DNA of 64,000 nt from Billgrantia sulfidoxydans (GTDB lineage: Bacteria; Pseudomonadota; Gammaproteobacteria; Pseudomonadales; Halomonadaceae), in the NCBI RefSeq assembly GCF_017868775.1, contig NZ_CP053381.1, positions 3,782,001-3,846,000 on the forward strand, in the 5' to 3' direction. The notes beneath the pieces were generated by a model. The model saw only the letters and a program-made list of their open reading frames with translations, was not told the origin of the DNA and ran no database searches. The stretch's first letter is position 1. Each line of letters starts with the position of its first letter. Shown piece after piece: positions 43,543 to 54,831 of the stretch. Both the position numbers and the translations under genes were made by a program.

Positions 43543-44337
43543 TTAGAAGTGCGGCTTGAGCTGCTGCACCAGCGCCTTGTACAGGCGCGGGCCGGCGGCC
43601 ATCAGCTGGCCTTCCGCTTCCACGCTGGGCTGGCCGTCGGGGGTGCCCATCAGCGCCCCGGCCTCCTTGAGCAGCAGGCTGCCGACCAGGCGGTCCTGCT
43701 CCTCCAGCCCCAGCACGAAGGCGGCATCGACGCGGCCCGCCGCCAGCTCGGCCATGTCGAGCAGGCCGCTGCCGGTGGCCAGTTGGGTCTCGACCTGGGG
43801 GCCGAGCTGCTGGATCAGGGTCAGGTAGGCGGGCAGGTGGCGCGAGCGCTGCCAGCTCTCGGGCAGGCTCATCGCCACACGAGCGCCGACGATGGCGCTG
43901 GCCTTGGGCACGCGAATGCGCTTGCCGTTGTGCTGGGCACCGCGGCCGCGGCTGGTCAGGTATTCGTCGTCGCTGAAGGGGCAGATCACCACCGCATGCT
44001 CCGGGCGACCCTTCACCAGGCATACCGCCGACAGGGCGAAGCCGCTGCCGGCCACGCCGAGGCTGGAGTAGCCGTGGAAGGGCTCGATGCGCCATTCGAT
44101 GTCGCGACCTTCGCCTTCGCCGGCACGGTGGGGCGTGAAGCGACCGGCGACCCCGTGCTGGGGGTAACCGCGGTTGAGCTGACGCACGATCAGCGTTTCG
44201 GCGTTGCGAGCAGTGTCCTCGAGCAGGCGCTCGAGATTGTGTTCCTCGTGAGCGTTCTCGATGCGCTCACGAATACGCAGGAACTGTTCGGCGGCGCTGC
44301 GCGTGGCGCGCAGGGCGAATTGGACCATCGGATGCAT
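43543..44337 (-). CDS. suhB: SuhB / inositol monophosphatase family protein, metal site degenerate
   Basis: A 264-residue protein aligned along its length with SuhB: MHPMVQFALRATRSAAEQFL at the start, GRGAQHNGKRIRV, and ATGSGLLDMAELAAGRVDAAF. The metal ligands of the phosphatase are mostly missing. The usual DPLDGTTNF reads EPFHGYSSL (E85, H88) and the GEES region reads AGRF; only the last Asp (EEQDRLVGS, D215) remains. Phosphatase activity is doubtful. In E. coli SuhB also works with Nus factors in rRNA transcription, independently of catalysis, and that role could persist. The start at 44337 fits the family; upstream frame is antisense to trmJ. Confidence 0.85.
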   Translation of the reverse strand: MHPMVQFALRATRSAAEQFLRIRERIENAHEEHNLERLLEDTARNAETLIVRQLNRGYPQHGVAGRFTPHRAGEGEGRDIEWRIEPFHGYSSLGVAGSGFALSAVCLVKGRPEHAVVICPFSDDEYLTSRGRGAQHNGKRIRVPKASAIVGARVAMSLPESWQRSRHLPAYLTLIQQLGPQVETQLATGSGLLDMAELAAGRVDAAFVLGLEEQDRLVGSLLLKEAGALMGTPDGQPSVEAEGQLMAAGPRLYKALVQQLKPHF

Positions 44338-44535
44338 GATCGGGCCTTGGAGCGTCGGTGATGTTAAAGAACGGGCGTGTTCGAGCGAAGTCCGGCTCGA
44401 ACGTGGCGTACGCGGTCGCACGCATGGCGCGCATCCTAGCAGAGTCGCCGCCCCGGCGCCATTGGCGCGGAGCGACATGGTAGACTGACCCCTTCCTGGT
44501 TTTTCATGCATATCACGGCAGAGGCAGTCCCCCGC

Positions 44536-45369
44536 ATGCTCGACCGCATTCGCATCGTGCTGATCGGCACCAGCCACCCCGGCAACATCGGCGCCACCGC
44601 CCGCGCCATGCACAACATGGGGCTCGCCGACCTGGCCCTGGTCGCGCCGCGCTGCGAGCCGTTGACCAGCGAGAGCATCTCGCGCGCCTCCGGGGCCGAT
44701 CACATCGTGCATGCCGCCCGCGTCGTCGATACCCTCGAGGAGGCCGTGGCCGACTGCACGCTGGCCGTAGGCGCCAGTGCACGCTCGCGCACCCTGCCGT
44801 GGCCGATGATCACCCCCCGCGAGCTGGGCGAACGCCTGCCGCGGGAACTCGCCGGCCCCGGGTCGCGGCTGGCACTGGTGTTCGGCCGCGAGGACAGCGG
44901 GCTCTCCAACGCCGAGCTGCAGCGCTGCCACGCCCACGTGCACATCCCCACCAACCCCGAGTTCAGCTCGCTCAACCTGGCCGCTGCGGTGCAGGTGCTG
45001 GCCTACGAGTGCCGCCTGGCGTCGCTCGAAGCCGACGGCGACGCAGCCGGCGAGGACGACGAGCCGCAGCAGCCGCTGGCCAGCCACGCGGAGCTGGAGC
45101 ACTACTTCGCCCATCTCGAGCGCACCCTGGTCACCATCGGCTTCCACGACCCCGCCACGCCGCGCCAGCTGATGGCCCGGCTGCGCCGCTTCACCCTGCG
45201 CGCCCGCCCCGAGCGCATGGAGCTCAACATCCTGCGCGGAATCCTCTCGGCCACGGAAAAGGGCGCCGCCACGCCAGCGGCGGATCGCATCGAGGCGAAT
45301 GCCGAGGAACAGACGTGTCGCCACGGTGGCGCGGACGACGGGGCCAGCCGCTCAGGGCCCGAACGGTAG
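44536..45369 (+). CDS. trmJ: tRNA (cytidine/uridine-2'-O-)-methyltransferase TrmJ
   Basis: A 277-residue SPOUT-family enzyme that 2'-O-methylates position 32 of tRNAs. The opening is RIRIVLIGTSHPGNIGATARAMHNMGL. The SAM knot is formed by LALVFGREDSGLSNAELQRC and IPTNPEFSSLNLAAAVQVLAYE. A C-terminal helical extension includes YFAHLERTLVTIGF. The start at 44536 (MLDRIRIV) was preferred; the ATG at 44506 adds ten residues without a ribosome site. Divergent from suhB, as in E. coli. Confidence 0.94.
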   Translation: MLDRIRIVLIGTSHPGNIGATARAMHNMGLADLALVAPRCEPLTSESISRASGADHIVHAARVVDTLEEAVADCTLAVGASARSRTLPWPMITPRELGERLPRELAGPGSRLALVFGREDSGLSNAELQRCHAHVHIPTNPEFSSLNLAAAVQVLAYECRLASLEADGDAAGEDDEPQQPLASHAELEHYFAHLERTLVTIGFHDPATPRQLMARLRRFTLRARPERMELNILRGILSATEKGAATPAADRIEANAEEQTCRHGGADDGASRSGPER

Positions 45370-45468
45370 ACGTCTTGAACGTTGCCCGCTGCGTCCCCAT
45401 ATGATCAAACTGTTGCAAGAGTCTTTTCCCGCCGCCCCGGCCGCATCTCCTTGATCAAGGACCGCTGC

Positions 45469-46338
45469 ATGTTTCAACGATTGCGCGAGGACATCAACAG
45501 CGTATTCGCCCGCGACCCGGCGGCACGCAATTTCCTGGAAGTGCTGACCAACTATCCGGGGCTGCACGCCCTGCTGCTCCATCGCCTCGCCCACTGGCTG
45601 TGGCAGAGGCAGCTCAAGTGGCTGGCCCGCACGCTGTCGACCTTCTCGCGCTGGCTCACCGGCATCGAGATCCACCCCGGGGCAAGGATCGGCCGGCGCT
45701 TCTTCATCGACCACGGCATGGGCGTGGTGATCGGCGAAACCGCCGAGGTCGGCGACGACGTCACGCTCTACCAGGGCGTGACCCTGGGCGGCACCAGCTG
45801 GCACAAGGGCAAGCGTCACCCGACGCTGGAAGATGGCGTCATCGTCGGTGCCGGGGCCAAGATCCTCGGCCCGTTCACCGTCGGCGCCGGGGCCAAGGTC
45901 GGCTCCAATGCAGTGGTGACCAAGGAGGTGCCCGCCGGCGCCACGGTGGTCGGCATCCCCGGCAAGATCGTCAAGCGCGCCGACCCGGACGCCGCCGAGG
46001 CACTCGAGGTCGACCCCGAGCGTCGCGAGGCCATGCGGCGCAAGTTCGGCTTCGATGCCTACGGCGTGAGCGAGGACATGCCCGACCCGGTGGCACGCTC
46101 GATCCAGGCCATGCTCGACCACATGCACGCCGTGGACGAGCGTATCGAGCGCATGTGCGGCACCCTACGCAAGCTCGACGCCAGCTACCGCGAGGGCAAG
46201 CTGCCGGAGCTGCGCGATGAGGACTTCGCCGACATCCTGTCCGACGTCGACGCCTGCTGCGGCCCCACCTCCAGCGGCGCCGGCAGCGAACATGACCGGG
46301 ATCAAGGCGGCCCGGATCGCCCGCGGGGGAATGGTTGA
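45469..46338 (+). CDS. cysE: serine O-acetyltransferase
   Basis: A 289-residue enzyme making O-acetylserine for cysteine synthesis. The N-terminal helical part ([20 protein letters not shown]) is followed by a left-handed beta-helix with hexapeptide repeats (about 70-190), including [36 protein letters not shown] and [10 protein letters not shown] charged C-terminal tail of about 90 residues is longer than in short EpsC forms. Start at 45469; the ORF to 45382 has no homologous leader. Its position before iscR places cysteine supply beside the cysteine desulfurase. Confidence 0.95.
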   Translation: MFQRLREDINSVFARDPAARNFLEVLTNYPGLHALLLHRLAHWLWQRQLKWLARTLSTFSRWLTGIEIHPGARIGRRFFIDHGMGVVIGETAEVGDDVTLYQGVTLGGTSWHKGKRHPTLEDGVIVGAGAKILGPFTVGAGAKVGSNAVVTKEVPAGATVVGIPGKIVKRADPDAAEALEVDPERREAMRRKFGFDAYGVSEDMPDPVARSIQAMLDHMHAVDERIERMCGTLRKLDASYREGKLPELRDEDFADILSDVDACCGPTSSGAGSEHDRDQGGPDRPRGNG

Positions 46339-46364
46339 CCTTGGCACTCAGGCTTTACCATAAT
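46335..46364 (+). promoter_or_regulatory. candidate promoter of the iscRSA operon
   Basis: TTGACC (46335-46340), 18 bases, then CATAAT (46359-46364), overlapping the cysE stop and about 105 bp before iscR. I do not see a clear classical IscR site, but autoregulation by IscR is expected from the family. Confidence 0.45.
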
Positions 46365-46468
46365 GGCGAATCGATCCACGGCTCGCCGCCAGCGGCGAGC
46401 GCTCGCTGACCTCGCGCCCCCGTTCACGGGCCTGAGGCACGCTTCCCGATGCGCCTGAAGAGCCCGCC

Positions 46469-46936
46469 ATGCGTTTGACTACCAAGGGACGCTACGCCGT
46501 CACCGCCATGCTCGACCTGGCCCTGCACGCGGACAAGGGACCCACCTGCCTGGCCGATATCTCGCGCCGTCAGGAGATCTCGCTGCCGTACCTGGAGCAA
46601 CTCTTCGCCCGCCTGCGTCGCGCCGGGCTGGTCAACAGCGTGCGCGGCCCGGGAGGCGGCTACCTGCTGGCGCTGCCGGCGGCCGAGATCTCGGTATCCC
46701 GGGTGATCGACGCCGTCGACGAATCGGTCGACGCCACCCGCTGCCAGGGGCTGTCGGACTGTCAGCAGGGCGATACCTGCCTGACCCACCACCTGTGGTG
46801 CGACCTCTCCGAGCAGATTCGCGGCTTCCTTGACGGCATCACCCTCGGTCAGCTGGTCGAGCACGGCGACGTACGCCGCATCGCCGCGCGCCAGCGCAGC
46901 CGCCACGACAACACCATTCTGACCTCCTCGCCCTGA
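46469..46936 (+). CDS. iscR: Fe-S cluster-dependent transcriptional regulator IscR
   Basis: A 155-residue Rrf2-family regulator. The winged helix is at about 2-65 ([20 protein letters not shown]...[18 protein letters not shown]). The [2Fe-2S] ligands C92, C98, C104 and His107 are at exactly the E. coli positions ([20 protein letters not shown]). It represses its own operon when loaded with a cluster. It is 40 bp before iscS. Confidence 0.96.
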   Translation: MRLTTKGRYAVTAMLDLALHADKGPTCLADISRRQEISLPYLEQLFARLRRAGLVNSVRGPGGGYLLALPAAEISVSRVIDAVDESVDATRCQGLSDCQQGDTCLTHHLWCDLSEQIRGFLDGITLGQLVEHGDVRRIAARQRSRHDNTILTSSP

Positions 46937-46976
46937 GCACGGGGTCGAGGAACGGACCGGAGACCCCCGCGAGACC

Positions 46977-48125
46977 ATGAGCGCCCTCGTCTATCTCGAC
47001 TATGCCGCCACCACCCCGGTCGACCCCCGCGTCGCCGAGGTGATGAGCCGCCACCTCACCCTGGACGGCACCTTTGCCAACCCCGCCTCGCGCAGCCACA
47101 TGCTCGGCTGGCAGGCGGAGCAGGCGGTGGAGAGCGCGCGCCGCCAGGTCGCCGACCTGATCGCCGCCGACCCGCGCGAGATCGTCTGGACCAGCGGCGC
47201 CACCGAGGCCGACAATCTCGCCCTGATCGGCTTCCTGCGCGCCAACCGCGAGCGCGGCCGCCACCTGGTGACCTCCGTCATCGAACACAAGGCGGTAGTG
47301 GACACCGCCGCGGCACTCGAGCAGGAGGGTTTCGAGGTAACCTGGCTGACGCCGGGCCGTGACGGTCGCGTCACGCCCGAGCAGCTGCGCGAGGCGATGC
47401 GCCCCGACACCGTGCTGGTGTCGCTGATGGCGGTCAACAACGAGCTGGGCTGCATCCACGACCTCGCGACGCTGGCCGAGGTGGCCCATGCCGGCGGCGC
47501 GGCTTTCCATGTCGATGCCGCCCAGGGCGTGGGTCGCATCGACCTCGACGTGGGCCGCCTGGGCGTCGACCTGATGTCGCTCTCGGGCCACAAGGCCTAC
47601 GGCCCCAAGGGTATCGGCGCCCTCTACGTGCGGCGCAGCCCGGACATTCGCCTCGAACCCTTGATCCACGGCGGCGGTCACGAGCGCGGCATGCGCTCCG
47701 GCACCCTGGCCACCCACCAGATCGTCGGCATGGGCGAGGCCTTCCGCCTGGCCGCGGCCGAGGGCGAAGCCGACCAGGCACGCATCCTGGCACTGCGGAA
47801 CCGACTGCTCGACGGTCTGTCCGACCTGGACGGCATCCACTGCAATACCGCCATCGAGGTGGCGGTGCCCAACATTCTCAACCTGGCCTTCGAGGGCGTG
47901 GACGGCGAATCGCTGCTGATGGCGCTGCGCAGCATTGCCCTGTCGACCGGCTCGGCATGCAACTCCGCCAGCGTCGAGCCATCCTATGTATTGAAGGGTA
48001 TCGGCGTACCGCGCTCGCTGGCGCTGGCTTCGCTGCGTTTCAGCTTCGGCCGCTTCACTACCGAGGCCGATATCGACGCTGCCCTCGAAGCCTTGCATCA
48101 TGCCCTTCCGGGCCTACGCCGCTAG
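46977..48125 (+). CDS. iscS: cysteine desulfurase (IscS type, C-terminally short)
   Basis: A 382-residue PLP enzyme taking sulfur from cysteine for Fe-S clusters and tRNA thiolation. The PLP lysine is K206 (SGHKAYGPKG), with H104 and D180. The persulfide Cys is C328 (LSTGSACNS). Numbering matches E. coli IscS up to this point, but the protein stops near residue 382 rather than 404, ending ALHHALPGLRR. The missing tail is the region known to help E. coli IscS dock IscU, and no iscU follows here. GAGACC precedes the ATG. Confidence 0.94.
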   Translation: MSALVYLDYAATTPVDPRVAEVMSRHLTLDGTFANPASRSHMLGWQAEQAVESARRQVADLIAADPREIVWTSGATEADNLALIGFLRANRERGRHLVTSVIEHKAVVDTAAALEQEGFEVTWLTPGRDGRVTPEQLREAMRPDTVLVSLMAVNNELGCIHDLATLAEVAHAGGAAFHVDAAQGVGRIDLDVGRLGVDLMSLSGHKAYGPKGIGALYVRRSPDIRLEPLIHGGGHERGMRSGTLATHQIVGMGEAFRLAAAEGEADQARILALRNRLLDGLSDLDGIHCNTAIEVAVPNILNLAFEGVDGESLLMALRSIALSTGSACNSASVEPSYVLKGIGVPRSLALASLRFSFGRFTTEADIDAALEALHHALPGLRR

Positions 48126-48151
48126 CCACATTCGCTGCAGGAGAAACCAAC

Positions 48152-48478
48152 ATGGCGCAACTGTCGATTACCACCGCCGCCGCCGAGCAGATCCAGCGCG
48201 TGCTGGAGGAGCGTGGGCAAGGACTGGGCCTGCGCGTCTCGGTCAAGCCCAGCGGCTGCTCCGGCTACAGCTACGTGCTCGACTTCGCCGACGAGGCCGC
48301 CAATGACGACGCGGTGTTCGAAGAGCACGGCGTCACCGTCTTCGTCGCTCCCGAGGCGCTGCCGATGCTCGACGGCAGCGAGGTCGACTATGTCTCGGAG
48401 GGGCTCAACCGCTTCTTCCGTTTCAACAACCCCAACGTCAAGGACCAGTGTGGGTGCGGCGAGAGCTTCACCGTCTGA
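48152..48478 (+). CDS. iscA: A-type iron-sulfur carrier protein (IscA-like)
   Basis: A 108-residue carrier with the three conserved cysteines C36 (PSGCSGYSY), C100 and C102 (DQCGCGESF). It accepts clusters or iron and passes them to target enzymes. It starts at 48152 with GCAGGAGA upstream, 26 bp after iscS. IscA and SufA are hard to separate from sequence alone; context favours IscA. Confidence 0.9.
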   Translation: MAQLSITTAAAEQIQRVLEERGQGLGLRVSVKPSGCSGYSYVLDFADEAANDDAVFEEHGVTVFVAPEALPMLDGSEVDYVSEGLNRFFRFNNPNVKDQCGCGESFTV

Positions 48479-48701
48479 GGGCACCCCGCCCATGAGCCGA
48501 CTTGGGCGACGATTGTTCAATGACCGCCGTCGGCGGTATACTCTGCGCCCTCAGTTTTCTCGCGCCGACTCGCCGCGTGCAGCACTCTCGGCACGCGAAG
48601 AGGAACGCATCTAGATCCGTAGCGCCGCGCCGTGCCGACCCGCTCCCGGGTGGGTACGGCGTGGCGCTATCCCTCTACGAACGTCAATGGAGACAGGCCA
48701 C

Positions 48702-49127
48702 ATGGCAACCGAACGTACCCTTTCCATCATCAAGCCCGATGCCGTCGCCAAGAACGCCATCGGCGAGATCATCGCCCGCTTCGAGAAGGCCGGCCTCAAG
48801 GTCGTCGCCGCCAAGATGCTGCACCTCTCCGACGAGCAGGCCGGCGGCTTCTACGCCGAGCACAAGGAGCGTCCCTTCTTCAAGGATCTGGTGGGCTTCA
48901 TGACCTCGGGTCCGGTGGTGGTGCAGGTACTGGAGGGCGACGATGCCATTGCCAAGAACCGTGACCTGATGGGGGCCACCAACCCCAAGGAAGCCGCACC
49001 GGGCACCATCCGCGCCGATTTCGCCGAGACCATCGACGCCAACGCCGTGCACGGCTCCGATTCGCCGGCCTCTGCCGAGCGCGAAGTGGCCTACTTCTTC
49101 AGCGCCGACGAGATCCATTCACGCTGA
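48702..49127 (+). CDS. ndk: nucleoside diphosphate kinase
   Basis: A 141-residue enzyme equalising nucleoside triphosphate pools. It begins [18 protein letters not shown], shows [15 protein letters not shown], and has the phospho-accepting His in NAVHGSDS. The start at 48702 fits the family; five upstream codons in frame are likely untranslated. The 223-bp gap before it holds no supported gene. Confidence 0.97.
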   Translation: MATERTLSIIKPDAVAKNAIGEIIARFEKAGLKVVAAKMLHLSDEQAGGFYAEHKERPFFKDLVGFMTSGPVVVQVLEGDDAIAKNRDLMGATNPKEAAPGTIRADFAETIDANAVHGSDSPASAEREVAYFFSADEIHSR

Positions 49128-49330
49128 GAAAACGCGGATTCATTGCTGCGCTCGATATCTTGGTCGCCGGCGGTGCTGGTACGCCAGCCCGGTCGAAATC
49201 CCCACCGGATACCGCATAGGCTCCGGTTTCTGTGCTCCGGCGGCGACCAACCTCTCTTCGCTCGCGACATACATCAGTCGTTTTCTTTAGCACAAACTCG
49301 AGCGGGCCTTGTCCCGATCTACGTGATGCC

Positions 49331-50455
49331 ATGACCGCCACCACCGCCCAACGTACCAATCTGCTCGGCATGACCCGCGAGGAGATGGAAGCCTTCTTTC
49401 TTTCCATCGGCGAGAAGAAGTTCCGTGCCGCCCAGGTGATGAAGTGGATTCATCACGAGGGCTGCGACGACTTCGAGGCCATGACCAACCTCTCCAAGGG
49501 GCTGCGCCAGCGGCTCGCCGAGGTGGCCGAGATACGCGGCCCCGGGGTGGTCTACGAGGGCACCTCCGGCGACGGCACGCGCAAGTGGGTGCTGGAGGTG
49601 GAAGATGGCAGCTACGTCGAGACGGTGCTGATCCCCGCCGACAACGGCAAGCGCCGCACCCTGTGCGTGTCGTCCCAGGTGGGCTGCTCGCTCGACTGCA
49701 GCTTCTGTTCCACCGGCAAGCAGGGCTTCCAGCGCAACCTCACCGCCGCCGAGATCATCGGCCAGGTGTGGGTCGCCCAGCGCAGCGTGGGCCCGCGCAA
49801 GGATACCGCCAACCGCCCGGTGACCAACGTGGTCATGATGGGCATGGGCGAGCCGCTGATGAACTACGACAACGTCGTGCCGGCGATGAAGCTGATGCTC
49901 GACGACAACGGCTACGGGCTCTCCAAGCGCCGCGTCACCCTGTCCACCTCCGGGGTGGTGCCGATGCTCGACCGGCTCGGCGACGAGCTCGACGTGAGCC
50001 TGGCCATCTCGCTGCATGCCGCCACCGACGAGCTGCGCAGCCAACTGGTGCCGCTCAACCGCAAGTACAACATCCGCACGCTGCTCGACGCCTGCCAGCG
50101 CTACCTGGCCAAGTGCGACGACACGCGCATGGTCACCATCGAGTACACGGTGATCAAGGACGTCAACGACCAGCAGGAGCACGCGACGCAGCTGGCCGAG
50201 CTGCTGCGCGAACTGCCGTGCAAGATCAACCTGATCCCGTTCAACCCGTTCCCCCACTCCGGCTACGAGAAGCCGTCGCGCAACCAGGTCATGCGCTTCC
50301 AGCAGTGGCTCTACGAGCTGGGCTACACGGCACCGATCCGCAGCACCCGCGGCGACGACATCGATGCCGCCTGCGGCCAGCTGGTCGGCCGGGTGAAGGA
50401 CCGGACCCGGCGTCACGAGCGCTACATCCGCTCGATCCAGATCGACGCCGACTGA
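49331..50455 (+). CDS. rlmN: 23S rRNA (adenine2503-C2)/tRNA (A37) methyltransferase RlmN
   Basis: A 374-residue radical-SAM enzyme. The 4Fe-4S motif is [14 protein letters not shown]. The Cys used in the methyl-transfer mechanism is in the C-terminal region [11 protein letters not shown]. It shows [13 protein letters not shown] and [15 protein letters not shown]. The ATG at 49331 begins the conserved [12 protein letters not shown] part; the frame from 49232 gives no homologous leader. Normal length. Confidence 0.96.
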   Translation: MTATTAQRTNLLGMTREEMEAFFLSIGEKKFRAAQVMKWIHHEGCDDFEAMTNLSKGLRQRLAEVAEIRGPGVVYEGTSGDGTRKWVLEVEDGSYVETVLIPADNGKRRTLCVSSQVGCSLDCSFCSTGKQGFQRNLTAAEIIGQVWVAQRSVGPRKDTANRPVTNVVMMGMGEPLMNYDNVVPAMKLMLDDNGYGLSKRRVTLSTSGVVPMLDRLGDELDVSLAISLHAATDELRSQLVPLNRKYNIRTLLDACQRYLAKCDDTRMVTIEYTVIKDVNDQQEHATQLAELLRELPCKINLIPFNPFPHSGYEKPSRNQVMRFQQWLYELGYTAPIRSTRGDDIDAACGQLVGRVKDRTRRHERYIRSIQIDAD

Positions 50456-50587
50456 AGCGGGGCCCGCCTTGACTTCAACCCGTCACGGCGCTTTGATGGA
50501 CAGGCTTTTTTTGTCCCTGGCCAGCGCCACTCGGGCGCCAGGCATGCAATACAACGACAGCCCGACAGGCCCGACCATGAGGATGCC

Positions 50588-51313
50588 ATGACGCGCTTCC
50601 CCCATCTGCCAAGCCGACGCCTGCCGCTGGTCGCGATGGCGGTCGTGTCGTTGTGGCTCTCCGGTTGCGCCAGCCAGTCTGGGCAGCAGGCCGATGCGGA
50701 CCCGGCCGAGGCGTTCACCGAGCTGGGCATGGCCTACCTGGAGCGCGGCAACCTGCCGCGCGCCATGGCGGCGCTCAACCGCGCCCTGGAGCGCGACCCC
50801 GAGGACCCCGAGGCGCTGCAGGCCATGGCCATCGTCTACCAGCGCCAGGGCGAACGGGAGCAGGCCGACGAAATGTTCCGGCAGGCCATCGCGGCCGACC
50901 CGGGCAGCAGCCGCGCGCGCAACAACTACGCCGCGTTTCTCTACGAACACGGCCAGACACGGCGCGCCTGCGAGCAGCTCGAGATCGCCTCCCGGGACAC
51001 CCGTTACGCCAACCGCGCCCAGCTGTTCGCCAACCTGGGACAGTGCCGCTGGGAACTCGGCGAGATCGAGCAGGCTCGCCACAGCCTGGAGCGTGCCCGC
51101 AGCCTCGACCCGCGCAACCCGAGGAGCTACTTCACCCTCGCCGCGCTGGAGCTCGAGCAGGGCGACCCGGAGCGCGCCAGGCAACAGCTGGAGATCTTCG
51201 TCGGGCTTGCCGGCATGACGCCCGACGCTCGGGCGCTGGCCCAGCAGATCGCCGACCGTACCACGAACATGACCGTCACCCCCGGCGCCGATACCCAACG
51301 TGACGCACCCTGA
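50588..51313 (+). CDS. pilW: type IV pilus biogenesis/stability lipoprotein PilW (PilF)
   Basis: A 241-residue outer-membrane lipoprotein. The signal peptide ends in the lipobox LSGC (Cys about 27). TPR repeats follow at about 40-215 (AFTELGMAYLERGNLPRAMAALNRAL and similar units). It helps PilQ secretin multimers assemble in the outer membrane. Its place between rlmN and rodZ matches Pseudomonas-type order. Confidence 0.9.
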   Translation: MTRFPHLPSRRLPLVAMAVVSLWLSGCASQSGQQADADPAEAFTELGMAYLERGNLPRAMAALNRALERDPEDPEALQAMAIVYQRQGEREQADEMFRQAIAADPGSSRARNNYAAFLYEHGQTRRACEQLEIASRDTRYANRAQLFANLGQCRWELGEIEQARHSLERARSLDPRNPRSYFTLAALELEQGDPERARQQLEIFVGLAGMTPDARALAQQIADRTTNMTVTPGADTQRDAP

Positions 51314-51343
51314 TCAACGACTCTAGACGAAGGATGCTCAGCC

Positions 51344-52321
51344 ATGAGCGACAATCAAGACATCGATGCCGTCGGCTTCACGTCCCCGGCCTCTCCCGGG
51401 GAGCTGCTGCGTCGTGAGCGTGAAACGCAGGGGCTGAGCCGCGAGGAAGTCGCCACGGCATTGAACCTCCGCCCCGCCGTCGTCACCGGCATGGAGGAGG
51501 ACAGCTACGAACAGGTACCGGTGGCCGCCTATCGGCGTGGCTATCTGCGCGCCTATGCCCGCCTGCTGGGCATGGACGACCGTCCCGTGCTGCAGGCCTA
51601 TGCGGACCGCTTCGGCAGCCAGGAGAACGAGCAGCGGGTGACGCCGGTTCAGGTGACCAAGCCACCGTCGCGCCTCGGCGCCTGGCTGTTCAAGCTGGTG
51701 ACCCTGCTGGTCATCGCCGGCCTGATCGGCCTGACCCTGGTGTGGTGGCAGAGCCGCGACGGCAACGAGCCGCCCGAGGTCGACGCCAGCGGTCCGGTCT
51801 CGGTCGAGACGCTGGACGGCACCACCACCATCGAGGAGGAACCGGCCCCCGAAGTCGAGGAAGCCCTGCCGCCGCTGCCCGAGGAGGGTGTCGACCCGCT
51901 CGGCGACGCGACCACGGCGCCGCCCAGCGAAGTCGACCCCACCGGTGCCGAGCTGGTCGCGGGCATGCGCGAGCAAGCGCCGGTCGTCGAGGACGAGGCC
52001 GGCGTCGAGTCGTCCGTCGAGCAGCCGATCGTCGCCGAGGAGGCGCCGGAGCCGGCCGAGGTCGCCACGACCGCCGACCGCCGCGAGCTGCAGTTGACCT
52101 TCAACGAGCAGTCCTGGACCGAGATCTTCGACGCCAACAACCGGCGGGTTTTCGTCGGTCTTCAGGAACCCGGCACCACCGCGACCGTCGAAGGAGAGCC
52201 GCCGTTCCGCCTGACCATCGGCAATGCCACCGGCGTCGAGCTGAGCTGGGCCGGCGAGCGCGTCGACCTGGGCGCCCGCGCCGGAGCCAACAACGTCGCC
52301 CGTTTCACCCTGGGAGAGTGA
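51344..52321 (+). CDS. rodZ: cytoskeletal protein RodZ
   Basis: A 325-residue bitopic inner-membrane protein linking MreB to the wall machinery. The HTH domain is at about 18-85 ([24 protein letters not shown]). The membrane segment is near 107-128 ([21 protein letters not shown]). An acidic Pro/Glu/Val-rich periplasmic linker is at about 130-240, and a C-terminal DUF4115 domain at about 245-325 ([18 protein letters not shown]). Its stop overlaps the ispG start by one base (TGATG). Confidence 0.92.
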   Translation: MSDNQDIDAVGFTSPASPGELLRRERETQGLSREEVATALNLRPAVVTGMEEDSYEQVPVAAYRRGYLRAYARLLGMDDRPVLQAYADRFGSQENEQRVTPVQVTKPPSRLGAWLFKLVTLLVIAGLIGLTLVWWQSRDGNEPPEVDASGPVSVETLDGTTTIEEEPAPEVEEALPPLPEEGVDPLGDATTAPPSEVDPTGAELVAGMREQAPVVEDEAGVESSVEQPIVAEEAPEPAEVATTADRRELQLTFNEQSWTEIFDANNRRVFVGLQEPGTTATVEGEPPFRLTIGNATGVELSWAGERVDLGARAGANNVARFTLGE

Positions 52322-53442
52322 TGCCTATGCATTCCCCTTCGCCCATCGTGCGCCGCCAGTCGCGCCAGATTCACGTCGGCAAGGTACCGGTCGGGGGCGA
52401 CGCCCCGATCTCGGTGCAGAGCATGACCAACACCGACACCCTGGATGTCGCCGCCACCGTGGCCCAGATCGAGCGCCTGGAGGCCGCCGGCGCCGATATC
52501 GTGCGCGTCTCGGTGCCGACCATGGACGCCGCCGAGGCCTTCGGCCGCATCAGGCGGCAGGTGAACGTGCCGCTGGTGGCCGACATCCACTTCGACTACA
52601 AGATCGCCCTGCGCGTCGCCGAGCTCGGCGTCGACTGCCTGCGCATCAACCCCGGCAACATCGGCAAGGAGGAGCGCGTGCGCGCCGTGGTCGGCGCCGC
52701 CCGCGACAACGGCATCCCGATCCGCATCGGCGTCAACGCCGGCTCGCTGGAGAAGGAGCTGCAGCGCAAGTACGGCGAACCCACCCCGGAAGCGCTGGTG
52801 GAGTCGGCCATGCGTCACATCGACCACCTCGACCGCCTCGATTTCCAGGAGTACAAGGTCAGCGTCAAGGCCAGCGACGTGTTCATGGCCGTGGCCGCCT
52901 ACCGCCAGCTGGCCAGGCTGATCGAGCAGCCGCTGCACCTCGGCATCACCGAGGCCGGCGGGCTGCGTTCGGGCACCGTCAAGTCCTCCATCGGCCTGGG
53001 CATGCTGCTGATGGACGGCATCGGCGACACCATCCGCGTCTCGCTCGCCGCCGACCCGGTGGAGGAGATCAAGGTCGGCTACGACATGCTCAAGAGCCTG
53101 CGCCTGCGCAGCAAGGGCATCAACTTCATCGCCTGCCCCAGCTGCTCGCGCCAGAACTTCGACGTCATCGGCACCATGAACGCCCTCGAGGAGCGCCTCG
53201 AGGACATCATGACGCCGCTCGACGTCTCGGTGATCGGCTGTGTCGTCAACGGCCCCGGCGAAGCCAAGGAGAGCGACATCGGCCTGACCGGCGGCAGTCC
53301 CGCCAACCTCGTCTACATCGACGGCAAGCCGGCGTCCAAGCTGCGCAACGAACATCTGGTCGACGATCTCGAGGCGCTGATCCGCGAGAAGGTGCGCGAG
53401 AAGGAAGCCGCCGAGCAGAACGTGATCGCCCGCGAGGCCTGA
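52321..53442 (+). CDS. ispG: 4-hydroxy-3-methylbut-2-en-1-yl diphosphate synthase (flavodoxin)
   Basis: A 373-residue 4Fe-4S enzyme of the MEP isoprenoid pathway. It begins [21 protein letters not shown] and shows [18 protein letters not shown] and NPGNIG. The cluster ligands are in [12 protein letters not shown] and [14 protein letters not shown]. The start ATG at 52321 overlaps the rodZ stop; an ATG two codons later is an alternative. It depends on the Fe-S genes encoded upstream. Confidence 0.96.
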   Translation: MPMHSPSPIVRRQSRQIHVGKVPVGGDAPISVQSMTNTDTLDVAATVAQIERLEAAGADIVRVSVPTMDAAEAFGRIRRQVNVPLVADIHFDYKIALRVAELGVDCLRINPGNIGKEERVRAVVGAARDNGIPIRIGVNAGSLEKELQRKYGEPTPEALVESAMRHIDHLDRLDFQEYKVSVKASDVFMAVAAYRQLARLIEQPLHLGITEAGGLRSGTVKSSIGLGMLLMDGIGDTIRVSLAADPVEEIKVGYDMLKSLRLRSKGINFIACPSCSRQNFDVIGTMNALEERLEDIMTPLDVSVIGCVVNGPGEAKESDIGLTGGSPANLVYIDGKPASKLRNEHLVDDLEALIREKVREKEAAEQNVIAREA

Positions 53443-53470
53443 GCGGCCGTCGACCATCAAGGAGCCCCCG

Positions 53471-54796
<1,326 letters not shown>

Positions 54797-54831
54797 CCGA
54801 ACCGCATGTTGCTGGATAAAGGAGACCGCCC

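Noticed and set aside
43543-45324. Extension of suhB to a 593-codon frame.
   Set aside because: The added 330 codons run antisense through trmJ and have no homology; the family N-terminus is at 44337.
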